Shown here piece by piece: positions 35,686 through 53,030 of a stretch of 64,000 nucleotides of DNA (position 1 is the first letter of the stretch; each line of letters begins with the position of its first letter). The translations under genes and the position numbers were made by a program. Origin of the DNA: Selaginella tamariscina. Lineage: Eukaryota > Streptophyta > Lycopodiopsida > Selaginellales > Selaginellaceae. The stretch covers positions 310,012 to 374,011 of the forward strand of contig PUQB01000134.1 of assembly GCA_003024785.1 (NCBI GenBank), written 5' to 3'. The notes beneath the pieces were generated by a model. That model had not been told where the DNA came from and ran no database searches. It saw only the letters and a list, made by a program, of their open reading frames with translations.

Positions 35686-35718
<33 letters not shown>

Positions 35719-35828
35719 ATCATTGGTAATCATTTTCAGCATTACAACGACAACTTATGAGTCTTATTATAATTAAAATGATAATTAATTTAATTATCTG
35801 CACGTTTAATCTCATATAAAATATAATC
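35574..35828 (+). repeat. Two near-identical 78-bp direct repeats around a CA microsatellite
   Basis: 35574-35651 and 35752-35828 share AACTTATGA-TCTTATTA, the AATTAAAATGATAATTAATT stretch and CTGCACGTTTA with only a few substitutions. A CA repeat and a second ATAAAATATAAT block lie between them. Confidence 0.85.
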
Positions 35829-35931
35829 CTCAATAGCAAAAACAACAAATTTCATTAAATAACATTGAAAATACTCATCTGTTTTCCATAGAAAGAATAT
35901 TCCCTTAGCCATCTACTGAATATTCCTTCAA

Positions 35932-41757
<5,826 letters not shown>

Positions 41758-42326
41758 GTATTTCTCTCATCCTGTATATGAATATAAGTCACACGCACAT
41801 GTACATGTGTACGTGCGTGGGCAATCCATTGGTTATACATGAAGTACCTTGTATATGTTTATTAGTACACACACACACATGTATCTGTACTATGATATAC
41901 GAAATATATACTAAGAAAAAATAACTCACGTGTTCTAGTTTTTGCTACGCTTTCCCAAAGGGGCTATTCATTATTAAGCTGCTTCTATATCTCTTCTTTG
42001 ACTCATATCCATTGCGTACTACTCATCATCCTGCCAAGATCAATCATTCAGCATAGATAACACTCTGTGCTGTGTGTGTGTGTGTGTGATACTTGCTAAA
42101 GTCATTACAATCTTACAGGCTTAGCATTAAAGTCTTATAGAAACAGAGTTCAATGCTTGGAAAAAATTGATGGCGCCTATTTGTATGTGCATTATTTCTT
42201 ATATACAGAATGTTAGTATATCTACATTATATAATATATATATATATATATATAATCCTTTTCCTCAAATAGAATCATGTGTGCGTTTCTAATTTGTGTT
42301 TGATATCCTCACGAGTGGTGTGTGTG

Positions 42327-42329
<3 letters not shown>

Positions 42330-42387
<58 letters not shown>
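42330..42387 (+). repeat. Long TA microsatellite
   Basis: About 28 uninterrupted TA units, upstream of the VWA gene's second leader exon. A CT then TA run follows at 42770-42828. Confidence 0.95.
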
Positions 42388-42389
<2 letters not shown>

Positions 42390-42486
42390 GTTTTTAGCAA
42401 TAATAAAAACGAATAAAATAAACAAATGCGGAGTAAATAAGAAAAATATAGTATTAATTCACCTGTAAATTACCTGAAATTGTAAA

Positions 42487-42670
42487 ATTACCGCACCCTA
42501 AACTCATCAGACTCTCCCACATCGCGGCCAAACAGCCACGATCGATCCCTTTCCATCCCTAAATCGGAGGGGTGCGCACTCTGCGCGCCACCCTCCCTCC
42601 TTCCAAACCCTAGTCTCCCAAAATCCTCAGAGCATTCAAAAGAAAGAATATTCCTCCGCATATTCCTCAT
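42487..42670 (-). other. Probable 5' leader exon of the VWA gene
   Basis: A GC-rich island in AT-rich DNA, ending at a GTAATT donor (minus strand) and containing ACTAGGGTTTGG, a telo-box-like motif. It has an open frame, but joining it to the next visible exon (about 41950-42035) meets stops, so it is read as untranslated. It also sits about 440 bp from the divergent PPR gene start. Confidence 0.4.
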
Positions 42671-42762
42671 TCAAATAACGGCTTCCGCGTTAACAAAGTT
42701 GTAATCTAACGACTATTTGTACACACACGTTCTTTTTTAACGAAATTTCAAGATTAATCTTG

Positions 42763-42827
<65 letters not shown>

Positions 42828-43106
42828 CTATCTGTGTGTGTATGTGTGTACACTCACTTGGTTTTTTTTCCATACTCGGTAATATGTTATGCTATAATTT
42901 TGGTCTATATAACAAACAAATGGTTTTGATACACCACACATATGAATACATATATGATGTATATATGATGTATATTGTTAATAAAATAATTTCTAAAGAC
43001 GAAACAAGCTTTACAAAGCCCATATTAGGCTCTCTATCTCTCTCTCTATCTATATATATGGAAACTTACATGCCTAATTTTGGTCTGCTTCTTTTGATAT
43101 AGGACT

Positions 43107-44661
43107 ATGGACATACTAAAAGGTTATGCGATACCAACATTGCTTGCTACATTGAAAGAATGCGGTAAAAGAAAAGACTTAGGAAGAGGAGAAGCACTCC
43201 ATACGCAGATAGTTAACACTGGGTGTCATGCCAACAACACGTTGCTAACGCTCTAGTCAACCATGTATAGCAAGTGCCGCAGTATGCGAAATGCGAGGTA
43301 TGTCTTCGACAGCATGGATAACCGAGACGGTTGTTTCGTGGACAAGTCTCATTCAGGGATACGTGGAGAATGGGAAAGCTCGGTAGCGATAGACTTGTTT
43401 CAGAAGATGGATTGTGAACCCAACTTTGTTACATTTGGAGCTGCACTTAAAGCTTGCACAAGCTTGGTAGAATTAGATACTCGGTATGTAGAGATCGGTA
43501 TGTGTATACATAGACAAGCCAAGGAGCGTGGAGTTGAACTGGAGAGGAAAGTTGCAACCGGCTTCATAGAGATGTACAGTAACTGTGGTTACATGGACCA
43601 TGCTCGAGAGATTTTCGACAGGATGCTCTCTCCGGATGTGGTTGCTTGGACAACGCTAGTTCTGGGATACGTGGAGAATGGAGAGAGCTTGGTGGCGCTG
43701 GACTTGCTTATAAGAATGAACTGTGAACCCGACTGTGTTACGTATGTTGCTGCACTCAAGGCATGTACAGGACTGGCTGTAGAGAAAGAGTCGGAGAGGG
43801 AGTTATACTTGGAGAAAGGGATGGCTGTACATAAGCTGGTGAAAGAATGTAGGTCCGAGGTGAACATTACAGTGGCAGGGACCTTGTTGGAGATGTATAG
43901 TAAATGCAGGAGCATGACGGACGCTCAGATGTTTTTGATAAGATGGTTTGTCGCGATGTTGTGTGTTGGAACACTCTCATTCTGGGATATGTGGAGAATG
44001 CGGAGAGCTTTATAGCTATGAACTTGTTTATGAGTATGGACTGTGAACCAGACTCTATCACATTTGTAGCTGCACTTAAGGCCTGTGCGAGTCTAGTTGC
44101 GATGGCAGCTGGGAAAAGAATTCATGCTCAAATATGTAAGTTAGGACTTGAACGAAACGTAGTTATGGATAATTGCCTGGTGGATTTCTATGGGAAGTGC
44201 AGTTTTATGTCCATTTCTGAACACGTCTTCAACTCGATGAGCTTTGTAATGTGGTATCGTGGAATACCTTGATAGCGGGATATGCCACCGTTGGGGAAAC
44301 GCATGAAGTGTTTAGATTAGTAAAGGATATGCAGGAAGGTGGTTTTCAAATGGATGACATTACATTCATGTTAGTTCTTACAGCTTGTAGTCACGGTGGT
44401 ATGGTAGATGAAGCTCAAAAGTGTTTTGGGTTCATACATACATACGGTATCAACCCGAATAAGGAACACTATACTTGTATAATTGACATGTTGGGGAGAG
44501 CTAATAGAGTGCAAGAAGCATTGACAATTATCAAAAGTATGCCATTTGAAGCTGATAATGTCGCTTGGACAAGTCTATTAAGCTCATGTAAGAACTTCAA
44601 TAATGTAGAAGTTAGTAAGGTTGCATGTGATATTATAATACAAAAGCAAATACATTTGTGA
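43107..44661 (+). CDS. PLS-type pentatricopeptide repeat protein, copy A
   Basis: Organelle RNA-binding protein family, usually acting in mitochondrial or chloroplast RNA editing or processing. The start is taken at 43107 (MDILKGYAIPTLLATLKECG); a TATAG just upstream could be an acceptor of a 5' exon. Repeats of the PLS type follow: MYSKCRSMRNARYVFDSM, AIDLFQKMDCEPNFVTF, MYSNCGYMDHAREIFDRM, VVAWTTLVLGYVENGES, DVVCWNTLILGYVENAES, GKRIHAQICKLGLERN, then a last repeat (TFMLVLTACSHGGMVDEAQK) and a short E-like end (VAWTSLLSSCKNFNNVEVSK) stopping at IIIQKQIHL. No DYW domain is present. Frame breaks near 43240, 43258, 43325, 43375, 43930 and 44240 are single-base changes. This is more breaks per kb than other genes here, so real decay is possible. 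Confidence 0.75.
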
Positions 44662-44685
44662 ATTTCTATGTCACATTTCTTAAGA

Positions 44686-46952
44686 CTAGAACTCCTTATT
44701 TCCAACTTTTGTACACATATCACTCATAAGTACATATGCAGCACTGTCTTTTTGATCACATGCCATTAGCTTCTCAAATGCAACCTTGCCAACTTCGAAA
44801 TTATTAAAAGTCTTACATGCTCCAAGTAGTGTTGTCCATATAAAACAATCACCTTCAAATGGCATCTCATATATAATGGTTAATGCTTCTTGCAATCTAT
44901 TGAATCTCCCAAGCATATCAACCATGCAAGTATAGTGTTCCATGGTTGGTTCTATATTGTATCTTGACATTGACTTGAAATACTTCTTCCCTTCCTCGAC
45001 CATACCAGTTTGACTACACACTGTAAGTATCAACACCCATGTAATATTGTCCATTTGTAAGCCAGCTTCTTGCATCTTGCTTACTAAACTAAACACCGAA
45101 GAGACTTCCCCAATAGAGGCATATCCTGCTATCAAGGCATTCCAAGAAACGGTGTCCAGAAGGCTTCATATTAAACACATGTTCAGCAGCAGCCATACTA
45201 CTGCACTTCCCATATAAATCAACCAGAGAGTTTGTTACCATTCTGTTCGTTTCCAAGCCTGTTTACAAATCTCAGCATGAATTCTTTCCCCGGCTCTTAA
45301 TGCAACTATATTCCCGCATGCCTTAAGAGCGGCTACATATGTAAATAGTCTGGTTCACAATCCATACTTAAAAACAAGTCCATTGCTGGTACGCTCTCTG
45401 CATTTTCCACATATCCCTGAATGATGCTCGTCCACGAAACGGTATCCATATGGAGCATACTGTCAAAGACAAAGCGTGCTTGTTCCATTCTCCCGTAGCT
45501 ACTGTACATGTCCACAAGGCTGTTTCCTACAAAGAGATTCACATCGAGTGCATATCTCAGTATGTTTCTGTGGATGGCAGTCCCCTTCTCAAACCAAAGT
45601 AGGTGTTTCTCGCTAGCCAGTGCCTTGAGCACGGCCACAAACGTAAAGGATTGCGGTTCACAATCCATACTCATAAACAGCTCCATTGCTATCAAACTCT
45701 CCCCATTCCTCACGTATCCCACAATGAGACTCGTCCACGAAACAACGTCCCGATGCAACATGTTATCGAAGACATCCCGAGCGTGTCCCATGCAGCCACA
45801 GTTGCTGTACATGGTCACCAAGCTGTTTGCAACGCGTAAGTCTTCAGTAAACCCGAGTTCTCTCGCTCTCCTATGTATGGTCCTCCCCCGAACCAGACAA
45901 CTGTGCGGATCAAGCTCCGCACACGCCTTGAGTACCGCCACAAACGCAACACAGTCCGGGTTGCAGTCCATGCGCATGAACAGGTCCACCGCAGACGAGC
46001 TATCTCCGCTCTCCTTGTACCCGAGAACGAGGCTCGTCCACGAGACGGCGTCCCGACGGACCATGGTGTCGAAGACATCCCGGGCTTCCCGCATGCTACC
46101 ACACTTGGTGTACATCTCCACCAAGTTGTTCCCCACGAAGACGTTGGTATCAAGCCGGCGTTCTCTGACTTGACCGTGAATCTCCATTCCCTTCTCTAGA
46201 CAAAACCTTCTGTTTAACACGCTCTCCCCGGCTAGACACGCACACGCCTTGAGCACGGCAACGTACGTGACCGCACTCGGTTCACAGTCCATCCTCGTGA
46301 ACAAGTCCATCGCTACCAGGCACTGCCCGTCTTCCACGTAACCCAGGATGAGAATGTTCCACGTGACAACATCGCGACGAGCCATCCTGTTGAAAACCTC
46401 GTGGGCGTCACGCATACTTCCGCATTTGGCATACATTCTCACCACGTTTGTCGCTACCAATACGTCTTTCTCGAACCCATATCTCTTGGCTATCCCATGT
46501 ATGGCTATCCCATTCTCTAACAACAACTGCCTACCACTTGCACAAGCCTTGAGTACAGCGACAAACGTGATAGAGTTTGGTTCGCAGTCCATTCTCATGA
46601 ACATGTTTATCGCTGCTAGGCTTTTCCCATTCTCCACGTATCCCAGAATAAGACTTGTCCACGAGACCACGTCCCGGTGCGACATGTTATCGAAGATGTC
46701 TCGAGCTTCGTTCATGCTCCTGCATCTGCAGTACATACTTACCAGTGCGTTTTGTATGTATTTGTTGGTGTGGTAACCAGTTTCTACTGCGTCTGAGTGC
46801 AGTGCTTTACCTCTTTCCAAGTCCTGTTTTGTGCCACAGTGTTTTAGTGCAGAGAGGTATGATAACACGGTGCTTCGTTTGTTGGTATCGGTTGCTGCTA
46901 TGTCTTTCAATGGACGTCTGGGTGTCTCAAGCTGAACGGGAGATGCATCCAT
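44686..46952 (-). CDS. PLS-type pentatricopeptide repeat protein, copy B
   Basis: Starts at ATG 46952 (MDASPVQLETPRRPLKDI). An uninterrupted frame of about 539 codons carries at least five PLS cycles (e.g. MYCRCRSMNEARDIFDNM, RDVVSWTSLILGYVENGKS, MFMRMDCEPNSITFVAVLKA, MYAKCGSMRDAHEVFNRM, MYTKCGSMREARDVFDTM, MYSNCGCMGHARDVFDNM). After frame breaks near 45344, 45257 and 45160 the protein continues (ALKACGNIVALRAGERIHAE, NALIAGYASIGEV, ITWVLILTVCSQTGMVEEGK, MEHYTCMVDMLGRFNRLQEA) to an E-like end, stopping at TKVGNKEF. No DYW domain. No intron is needed, as usual for PPR genes. It is clearly paralogous to copy A and faces it tail to tail, with 24 bases between the stop codons. It probably targets an organelle; the signal peptide cannot be judged reliably. 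Confidence 0.85.
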
Positions 46953-47229
46953 AATGGAAGTATTCAAATCTTTATATTTGAATTATTATATATTAACCAT
47001 CTCATTAACACACACGCACGCACGCACGTACATATCAAGGCATGTCGTGTGTGTTTGTTTAATATTGTGTCATATTTCTATATAATTTTATTTTACTCAG
47101 GTGGTTAGTGCAAATTTGATTTTAACCGTACTAATGTTTCAGTATATGTAATATGACATGTTCCATCTGCGTGCGTGTGTAAAATCTCAAAAGCAAAATA
47201 TATAAAACTTTATTTAGCTTAGAGCAACC

Positions 47230-47514
47230 TCAATGTGCATAAAGGGTTTCATTCCTCCTCGGTGGCCGATCCGGTATAGTGCCTGCATTCAAGTTACATA
47301 TGCATGATATATAACAATAAATATATTTATCTTATATTATATATCACCTATATATATGTATATCTTATATTATATATCACCTATATATAATATTAGTTGT
47401 TACCTGGTTTGAATTTGGAAGCCTCGTGTCTTGCTAGCTCTGATGGAACAGGGCTGTTGCTCTGGACAAGCATCTATAAACCATTCCAAGTTAACAACTC
47501 CATCCGTTAAATTG

Positions 47515-47575
<61 letters not shown>

Positions 47576-50500
47576 GATATACCTGCTTCAAGTCATAGAA
47601 AACCTCAGTATCGCTAAGCGTTAAGAATGTCGTTGCTATCCCAGTTTTACCGGCACGCCCAGTACGTCCTGAAACGACAAATGTGTTAGATTTTACTTGC
47701 GTGCGTGCGTGGTGCGTGCGTTTCATAAGTGATATAAGATCAACTTACCAATCCTGTGAGTATACATCTCAATGTTGTTTGGCATATCAAAGTTGATAAC
47801 ATATGCCACGTCCTGCAAAAGCAATACGTAGTACATCATCAACATATTACACCGTCAATGTATGTATATAATCACTTACAAATATAGGTTTTATTTATGT
47901 AATACAGTAGTGAAATATATACTTACTGGTATATCAATTCCACGACCAGCAACGTCAGTAGCAACAAGGCAATTGAACCGCTTGTTTCGAAAACCTTCTA
48001 AACTTATCTGTGAAAAACATAAGATTAGATTAAAGTAAATGTTTTTCGTGCGTGTGATGTGTATATGTGTGTGTATTGCTATATTACCTCACGCTGTTCT
48101 TGAGTTTTACCACCGTGAAGTGTAGTAACTCTGTAACCCAGTTTATCAAGCTGCCTTGCTAAACCATCGGCGGCCTTCTTGGTGTTCACAAACACAATAG
48201 CGGTTTTATCACCTAAGTCATTGAGAAGTCGTTGTAACCTGAAAAACAATACATTAAAAATTGCATCCTGTGCACCTACTTAATACTAAATCGGGGAGGG
48301 AAGGAGAAAGTTTCATATAACATATCATAAACAATATATTGGAAATTACTATTATGACCAATAAACCAATATATTATTTGTAGGATTATTTAAGAATACC
48401 TGTCAAGCTTCTCGGACTCCTTAACCATCATAACGTGTTGAGTGATCAAATCTGTGGTTTTTCCAGCAGTACCAATGGTAACCACGACAGGATTCCGTAA
48501 ATACTTGCGTGCAAGCCTCTCAACTGCAGGAGGCATTGTCGCACTAAACATGTACGTTGTCCTGTATATCTTCTTCTCATCCAGCTCCTAAATTAAACAA
48601 AAGGGAAAAGGATTTAAGGTTTACATACATAATAACATTACTATTACATCTCCAGTCTGAAAACTTACCGCATCCTCATTCTCAGGTTTTAAGTTACTTG
48701 AGGGCATAGCTTCGAGAACACCAACAACCTGCAATATATAAACCGTTAAAGGCGCAAAGACGCGCGCGCGAGCGCACACGCACCTGAGGTTCGAATCCCA
48801 TATCAATCATACGATCGCTTCATCCAGGACAACATAGTTGCACTGGTTCAGAACCGCATATCTAATAACCAAAAGTCAGATAAAAACCGATGAGATATAT
48901 CTAAATATGTCCACATGTATGTCTATATGTAGATATAAGCACACAATACCTTCGCTCGAGGCAGTCCAATAGTCTTCCTGGCGTAGCAATAACGATCTCA
49001 CAACCCTGTGAAATAGAACTGTTATATTACATTCTTCAAAATAATATACATCAGCAATCCGTATATATCTCAAAACTAGAGATTTTATACTAAAGTTTTT
49101 ATATATTAATTAAAAAATTGTACGAACCTGGCGCAACTTGAAGCCTTGCTCCTCAATGGATTGACCTCCAACGATGGATACAACATGTATATTCTAGAAA
49201 TCACAAAATTATGTAAGACCATATTTCTCAATTATAAATGTGTGCGTGTGTATTTATAACTATTATTATGATGGCAAATTTAGCTTACCAGATAATGGGC
49301 AAACTTCACAGTTTCTTCTTCGATTTGTTGGGCCAGCTCCCTCGTTGGGCCATCACCACAGCATATGGTCCTAAAAAGCTCAAAATGTAAGCTTTAAACT
49401 ACATTGATATCAAATGCACTAGCATTTATAAGCTTAAGATTCGTATTTTGTATATGAACTAACAGTAACAACAAGATAACTCTTTTCTACACATAATTTG
49501 TAATTTACGCACCTTCGGCCTCGTTTTCCTCTGTCATTGGAGGAAGCCTGGATATGTACGTGAGCATTGGTAGAACAAAAGCCGCTGTCTTGCCAGACCC
49601 TACACATAAAAGACGAAAATATATATTATACTGCACTTCAGTACAAGTATAGAAGTAATATGTATATATACGGCAATATAGTTGCAAGTAACTCAAACTT
49701 GAGCAGTTGTATACGAGTATAATTTGCCATTTTGATGATTATTAATGAATATATTGAAAACTTACCAGTTTCTGCAATACCAATGACATCTCTTTGTTGG
49801 AGTCCAAGAGGAATTGCAGCCATTTGGATGGGAGAAGGGTTTTTGTAGCCGGCTTTGCTAACAGCCTTTAGAAGCTCAGGAGTAAGTCCACCTTCCTCCC
49901 AATTCCGCATTGGACGCGGGATGCGTGAGCCCTACAACCAGTCTTGTGAGACACATAGAAAGAAAGGGACTTGAAAGAGAATATAATAATCATAACACTT
50001 ATGAAATACATCATCATAAAATATTTCTATACTTCAAAATCTTCTAGTCTACTAGTTCACGAGATATTTAGAATGTGCATACGCACTTCTATTACGCTCG
50101 CATATTTGTATATTATTTTGAAGATGCTGTTATACACCCGGAAATGGATTATCTTAAGTGAATAATAGTTTTAAGAGACAAAAAAATTTACCTTGTATGA
50201 AATATTGAAATCCTCTCGAAAGATTCGCCAATCCCTTTCCGTCATATCTTCGAGCTGTTGACAAAATATGAAGTTAAAGTATATAAACATGTACGTTAAA
50301 AATCATAAGTAAAAAATATTAACCAGAAACAGAAAATTACCTTTTTCTCCGACCAATGCCTGTCCACACGCATATCAAAAGCATCATACGCATTTGCCGC
50401 TTCTTCTTTAAGCCTCTGTGCCTTTGCCTCTTCTGGCTTCTCTTCAAGTCCCTTCGTTGCCTAAAACGTAACAAGCATTGATATATTTGAACTAAATGCA

Positions 50501-50895
50501 TATCCTATTTATGTACAGGTAGACTATTAAACAGATACCTACTTCACATCCAGTCCAAACAAATACTAAGCAATTTATTATGCAACTAATTGATCAATTA
50601 CACACTTAATACGCACACGCGCGCGCACACACACACACAAAACATTTTTATACTCACCCTTATCTCGGCTCGAAGATCTTTTTCATTCTTCGCAGCAAGC
50701 TGCACAGAAGAAAAGCATAAATATAAGATAGACTTATTCGTAATTAAAACATTTGTATGTGTGTGTGTGTATACACACACACACACACCTTTTTCTGCTC
50801 TCTACGGTCCATGCCCGCGCGGAATCCACGTCCAAAAAGCAACTGGGCTTCATGCGGATTTTGATAGCTGCAGCCATCATATACATGATTTACAC

Positions 50896-50941
<46 letters not shown>

Positions 50942-53015
50942 CTGGTGCTTACATTGGATTCATGTCACGCGAGGTATCCTCCGTGTTCTCCCAATCGAAA
51001 GAAAACCTGAACTTCTCACTTGGTTTCACAACGCGTTTCTTCAACTTCTTTGTTCCTAAATACTGATAGAAAACAAGTAAACATGTTATTAAGTAGAAGA
51101 AAGTAAGTATATGGCAATGTCAGTTGAAATATATACACACTTCTATTACCTGTTCCTTAATAGCTTCCATCTCTTTCTCACGTTCCCTCATGGCCTGTTT
51201 CTCAAGTCTTTCACGTTCTCTTAATTTGGCCTCTTCCTCGCGTTGTTCACGCCTCTCACGATCCCGCTCACGCTCAAGATTACGCAGACGATCCTTTTCT
51301 GCATGGTATTATACTATTTAAATATTTTCAACAATAGGGAGTATATTACAAAGTTCCAAAAATATATAAAACAACGAACCTTCTTGAGCCCTCTGGAGGA
51401 ATTTTCGCTGTTCTTCTTCTCTGAAAAAACAACGTTTAATGCCAAGTAAATACGGGTATACATGTACAGACATGTTGATGTATGGTGTGTGTGGAGAGGG
51501 GGGAGGGGGAAGGGGAAGAGAGGGAGAGGGAGAGGGAGAGGCACCTCCGCCTTTTTTCAGCCACTTCTTCTTCTCGTTTCTTGATAGCAAGTGCCGCCCT
51601 TTGCTCCTTTGTAAGAAATACAGGCTGCAAAATATAATGAGTCGAGTATAAGAGTGAGCTCAGTTTAACTCCTATGCGAATACTAATATGTAAGCTTATA
51701 CTAAAACACAATAAATTACATGCAAATCATAAAAAGACCATCAGGTAATCGTAATTAGAAACACTAACACACCTGCATAAATCAACTGAAGTTGAAACAT
51801 CCAGCACTTGGAAAACACCTGTTCAGAATTTAGATACACATGTCATGGCCTAAACATACGCTTACAGACAAGACGGCTAAAAGAGCATGCGCTAGTTTTA
51901 AGGACTACTTTACCTTTGCCTGTTGCAGGGCGTCCTCTCTGCGTTTCCTTAACATATCCTCCAGTGATATAGGCTGATAAAACAATTTTGAGCATTATAG
52001 TCAAGAAATGTGTATATGTATACACATACAGCTAATGATAATACACATTTAGTGCGTTATATATATATATATATATAGATATATAGATGCATACTCATAA
52101 GAGAAATGGGTATACCTCTGTTCGCTTTGTATCTTGCTCGATGGGACCAGGAGTTCGCTCCTTATTTTCAACTGGAGACTCCTGATCTTCCTTTTCAGAT
52201 TCCGAGCTATGTCTACTGTTGAGCTCCTTCCTGCCAATATTGTGATCGTTTGAGTCCGTTCATGTGTATATCTATATGTAATATATATCTGTGGTATATT
52301 GTGTATTTACTCTTTCTGATATAGTAACTATATATTTGTTTGAGATACCTGTCAAGACTTCGACTCCTACTCCTGTCCTCGACTTTGGGCTGCTCATGAC
52401 TCCTGTCTCTGCTTGTGCCGGGGCTTTTGTGACGGCTACTTCTGTGTTTGTCACGGCTAGGGCTTGTGCTTCGTCTGTGTTGTGTGTAGTTAGTATAGTG
52501 TGTATGCGTATGATTTCTATGTAGTACCTGTCAATACTCCGGCTCCTCCTTTCTCTGCTCGGGTTGCTTCTGTACTTATCACGGCTGGGGCTTGTGCTTC
52601 TGCGACCTTTGTTAGGGCTTCTACTGCGATGACGGCGATCCGGGCTGCGCCTTCTTCTCTCTGGACTGCGGCTCCTGCTGCGCTTTCGATCCCTACTTGG
52701 ACTGCGACGTGAAGAAGAAGATTTGTGGCTATGGCTACTGCGATGCTTACCGTCTTCCTCTCGCGCAGGGCTCCTGCTCCGGTTTCGCGTATCTTTGTGG
52801 CTATGGCTACTACGATGCTTGCCGTCTTCTTCTCGCACAGGGCTTCGGCTCCGATTTCTCACGTCGCCTCGCTCCGACATGGAAGATCTGAGGCTATGGC
52901 TACTGCGATGCTTACCGTCTTCCTCTCGCGCAGGGCTCCTGCTCCGATTTCGCTTCCTGCCGCTGCTGCCAGGACTTGCATCCCCTCGCTCCGCCGTGTC
53001 GCGCTTCCCAGCCAT
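47230..53015 (-). CDS. PRP28: PRP28/DDX23-type DEAD-box RNA helicase of the U5 snRNP, with RS domain
   Basis: Helps exchange U1 for U6 at the 5' splice site during spliceosome activation. Twenty-six exons were read with consistent phases, from 52528-53015 (ATG at 53015) to 47230-47282. The N-terminal ~230 residues form an RS domain ([19 protein letters not shown] repeated, [20 protein letters not shown]). Then come [39 protein letters not shown], a charged helix and [19 protein letters not shown]. Helicase motifs: Q (GYKNPSPIQ), I (AETGSGKT), Ia (PTREL, frame-broken), VGGQS, TPGRLLD, II (DEAD, frame-broken), III (SAT), [13 protein letters not shown] and [13 protein letters not shown]. It ends TLYAH. 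Breaks: one C missing at 49347-49349, one base missing at 48816-48817, one A extra at about 48181. The domain order and length match plant PRP28 throughout. Confidence 0.95.
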
Positions 53016-53030
53016 GAACCCTAACAAAAT
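53016..53030 (-). promoter_or_regulatory. Telo-box-like motif directly upstream of the PRP28 start
   Basis: The plus strand GAACCCTAACAAAATG abuts the ATG (minus strand TTAGGGTTCATGG). It matches the AAACCCTA core except at the first base. Confidence 0.35.

Larger units (their letters stand above)
31554..35931. other. AT-rich intergenic stretch with microsatellites
   Basis: Contains a CT/CA run at 32610-32660, a TA run at 34621-34642, a CA run at about 35690-35717 and very AT-rich DNA at 33770-35560. Apart from the possible gene relic at 32690-33290, no gene was recognised. Confidence 0.5.

Noticed and set aside
44500-44750. A DYW editing domain was looked for after both PPR genes.
   Set aside because: Both proteins end shortly after an E-like segment; the HP..KCH..HxSxxC..C pattern of a DYW domain is absent in any frame nearby.
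45508-46199. Plus-strand open frames of 108-221 codons.
   Set aside because: They lie antisense to the uninterrupted PPR copy B frame and show no domain of their own. They are shadow frames of repeated codons.
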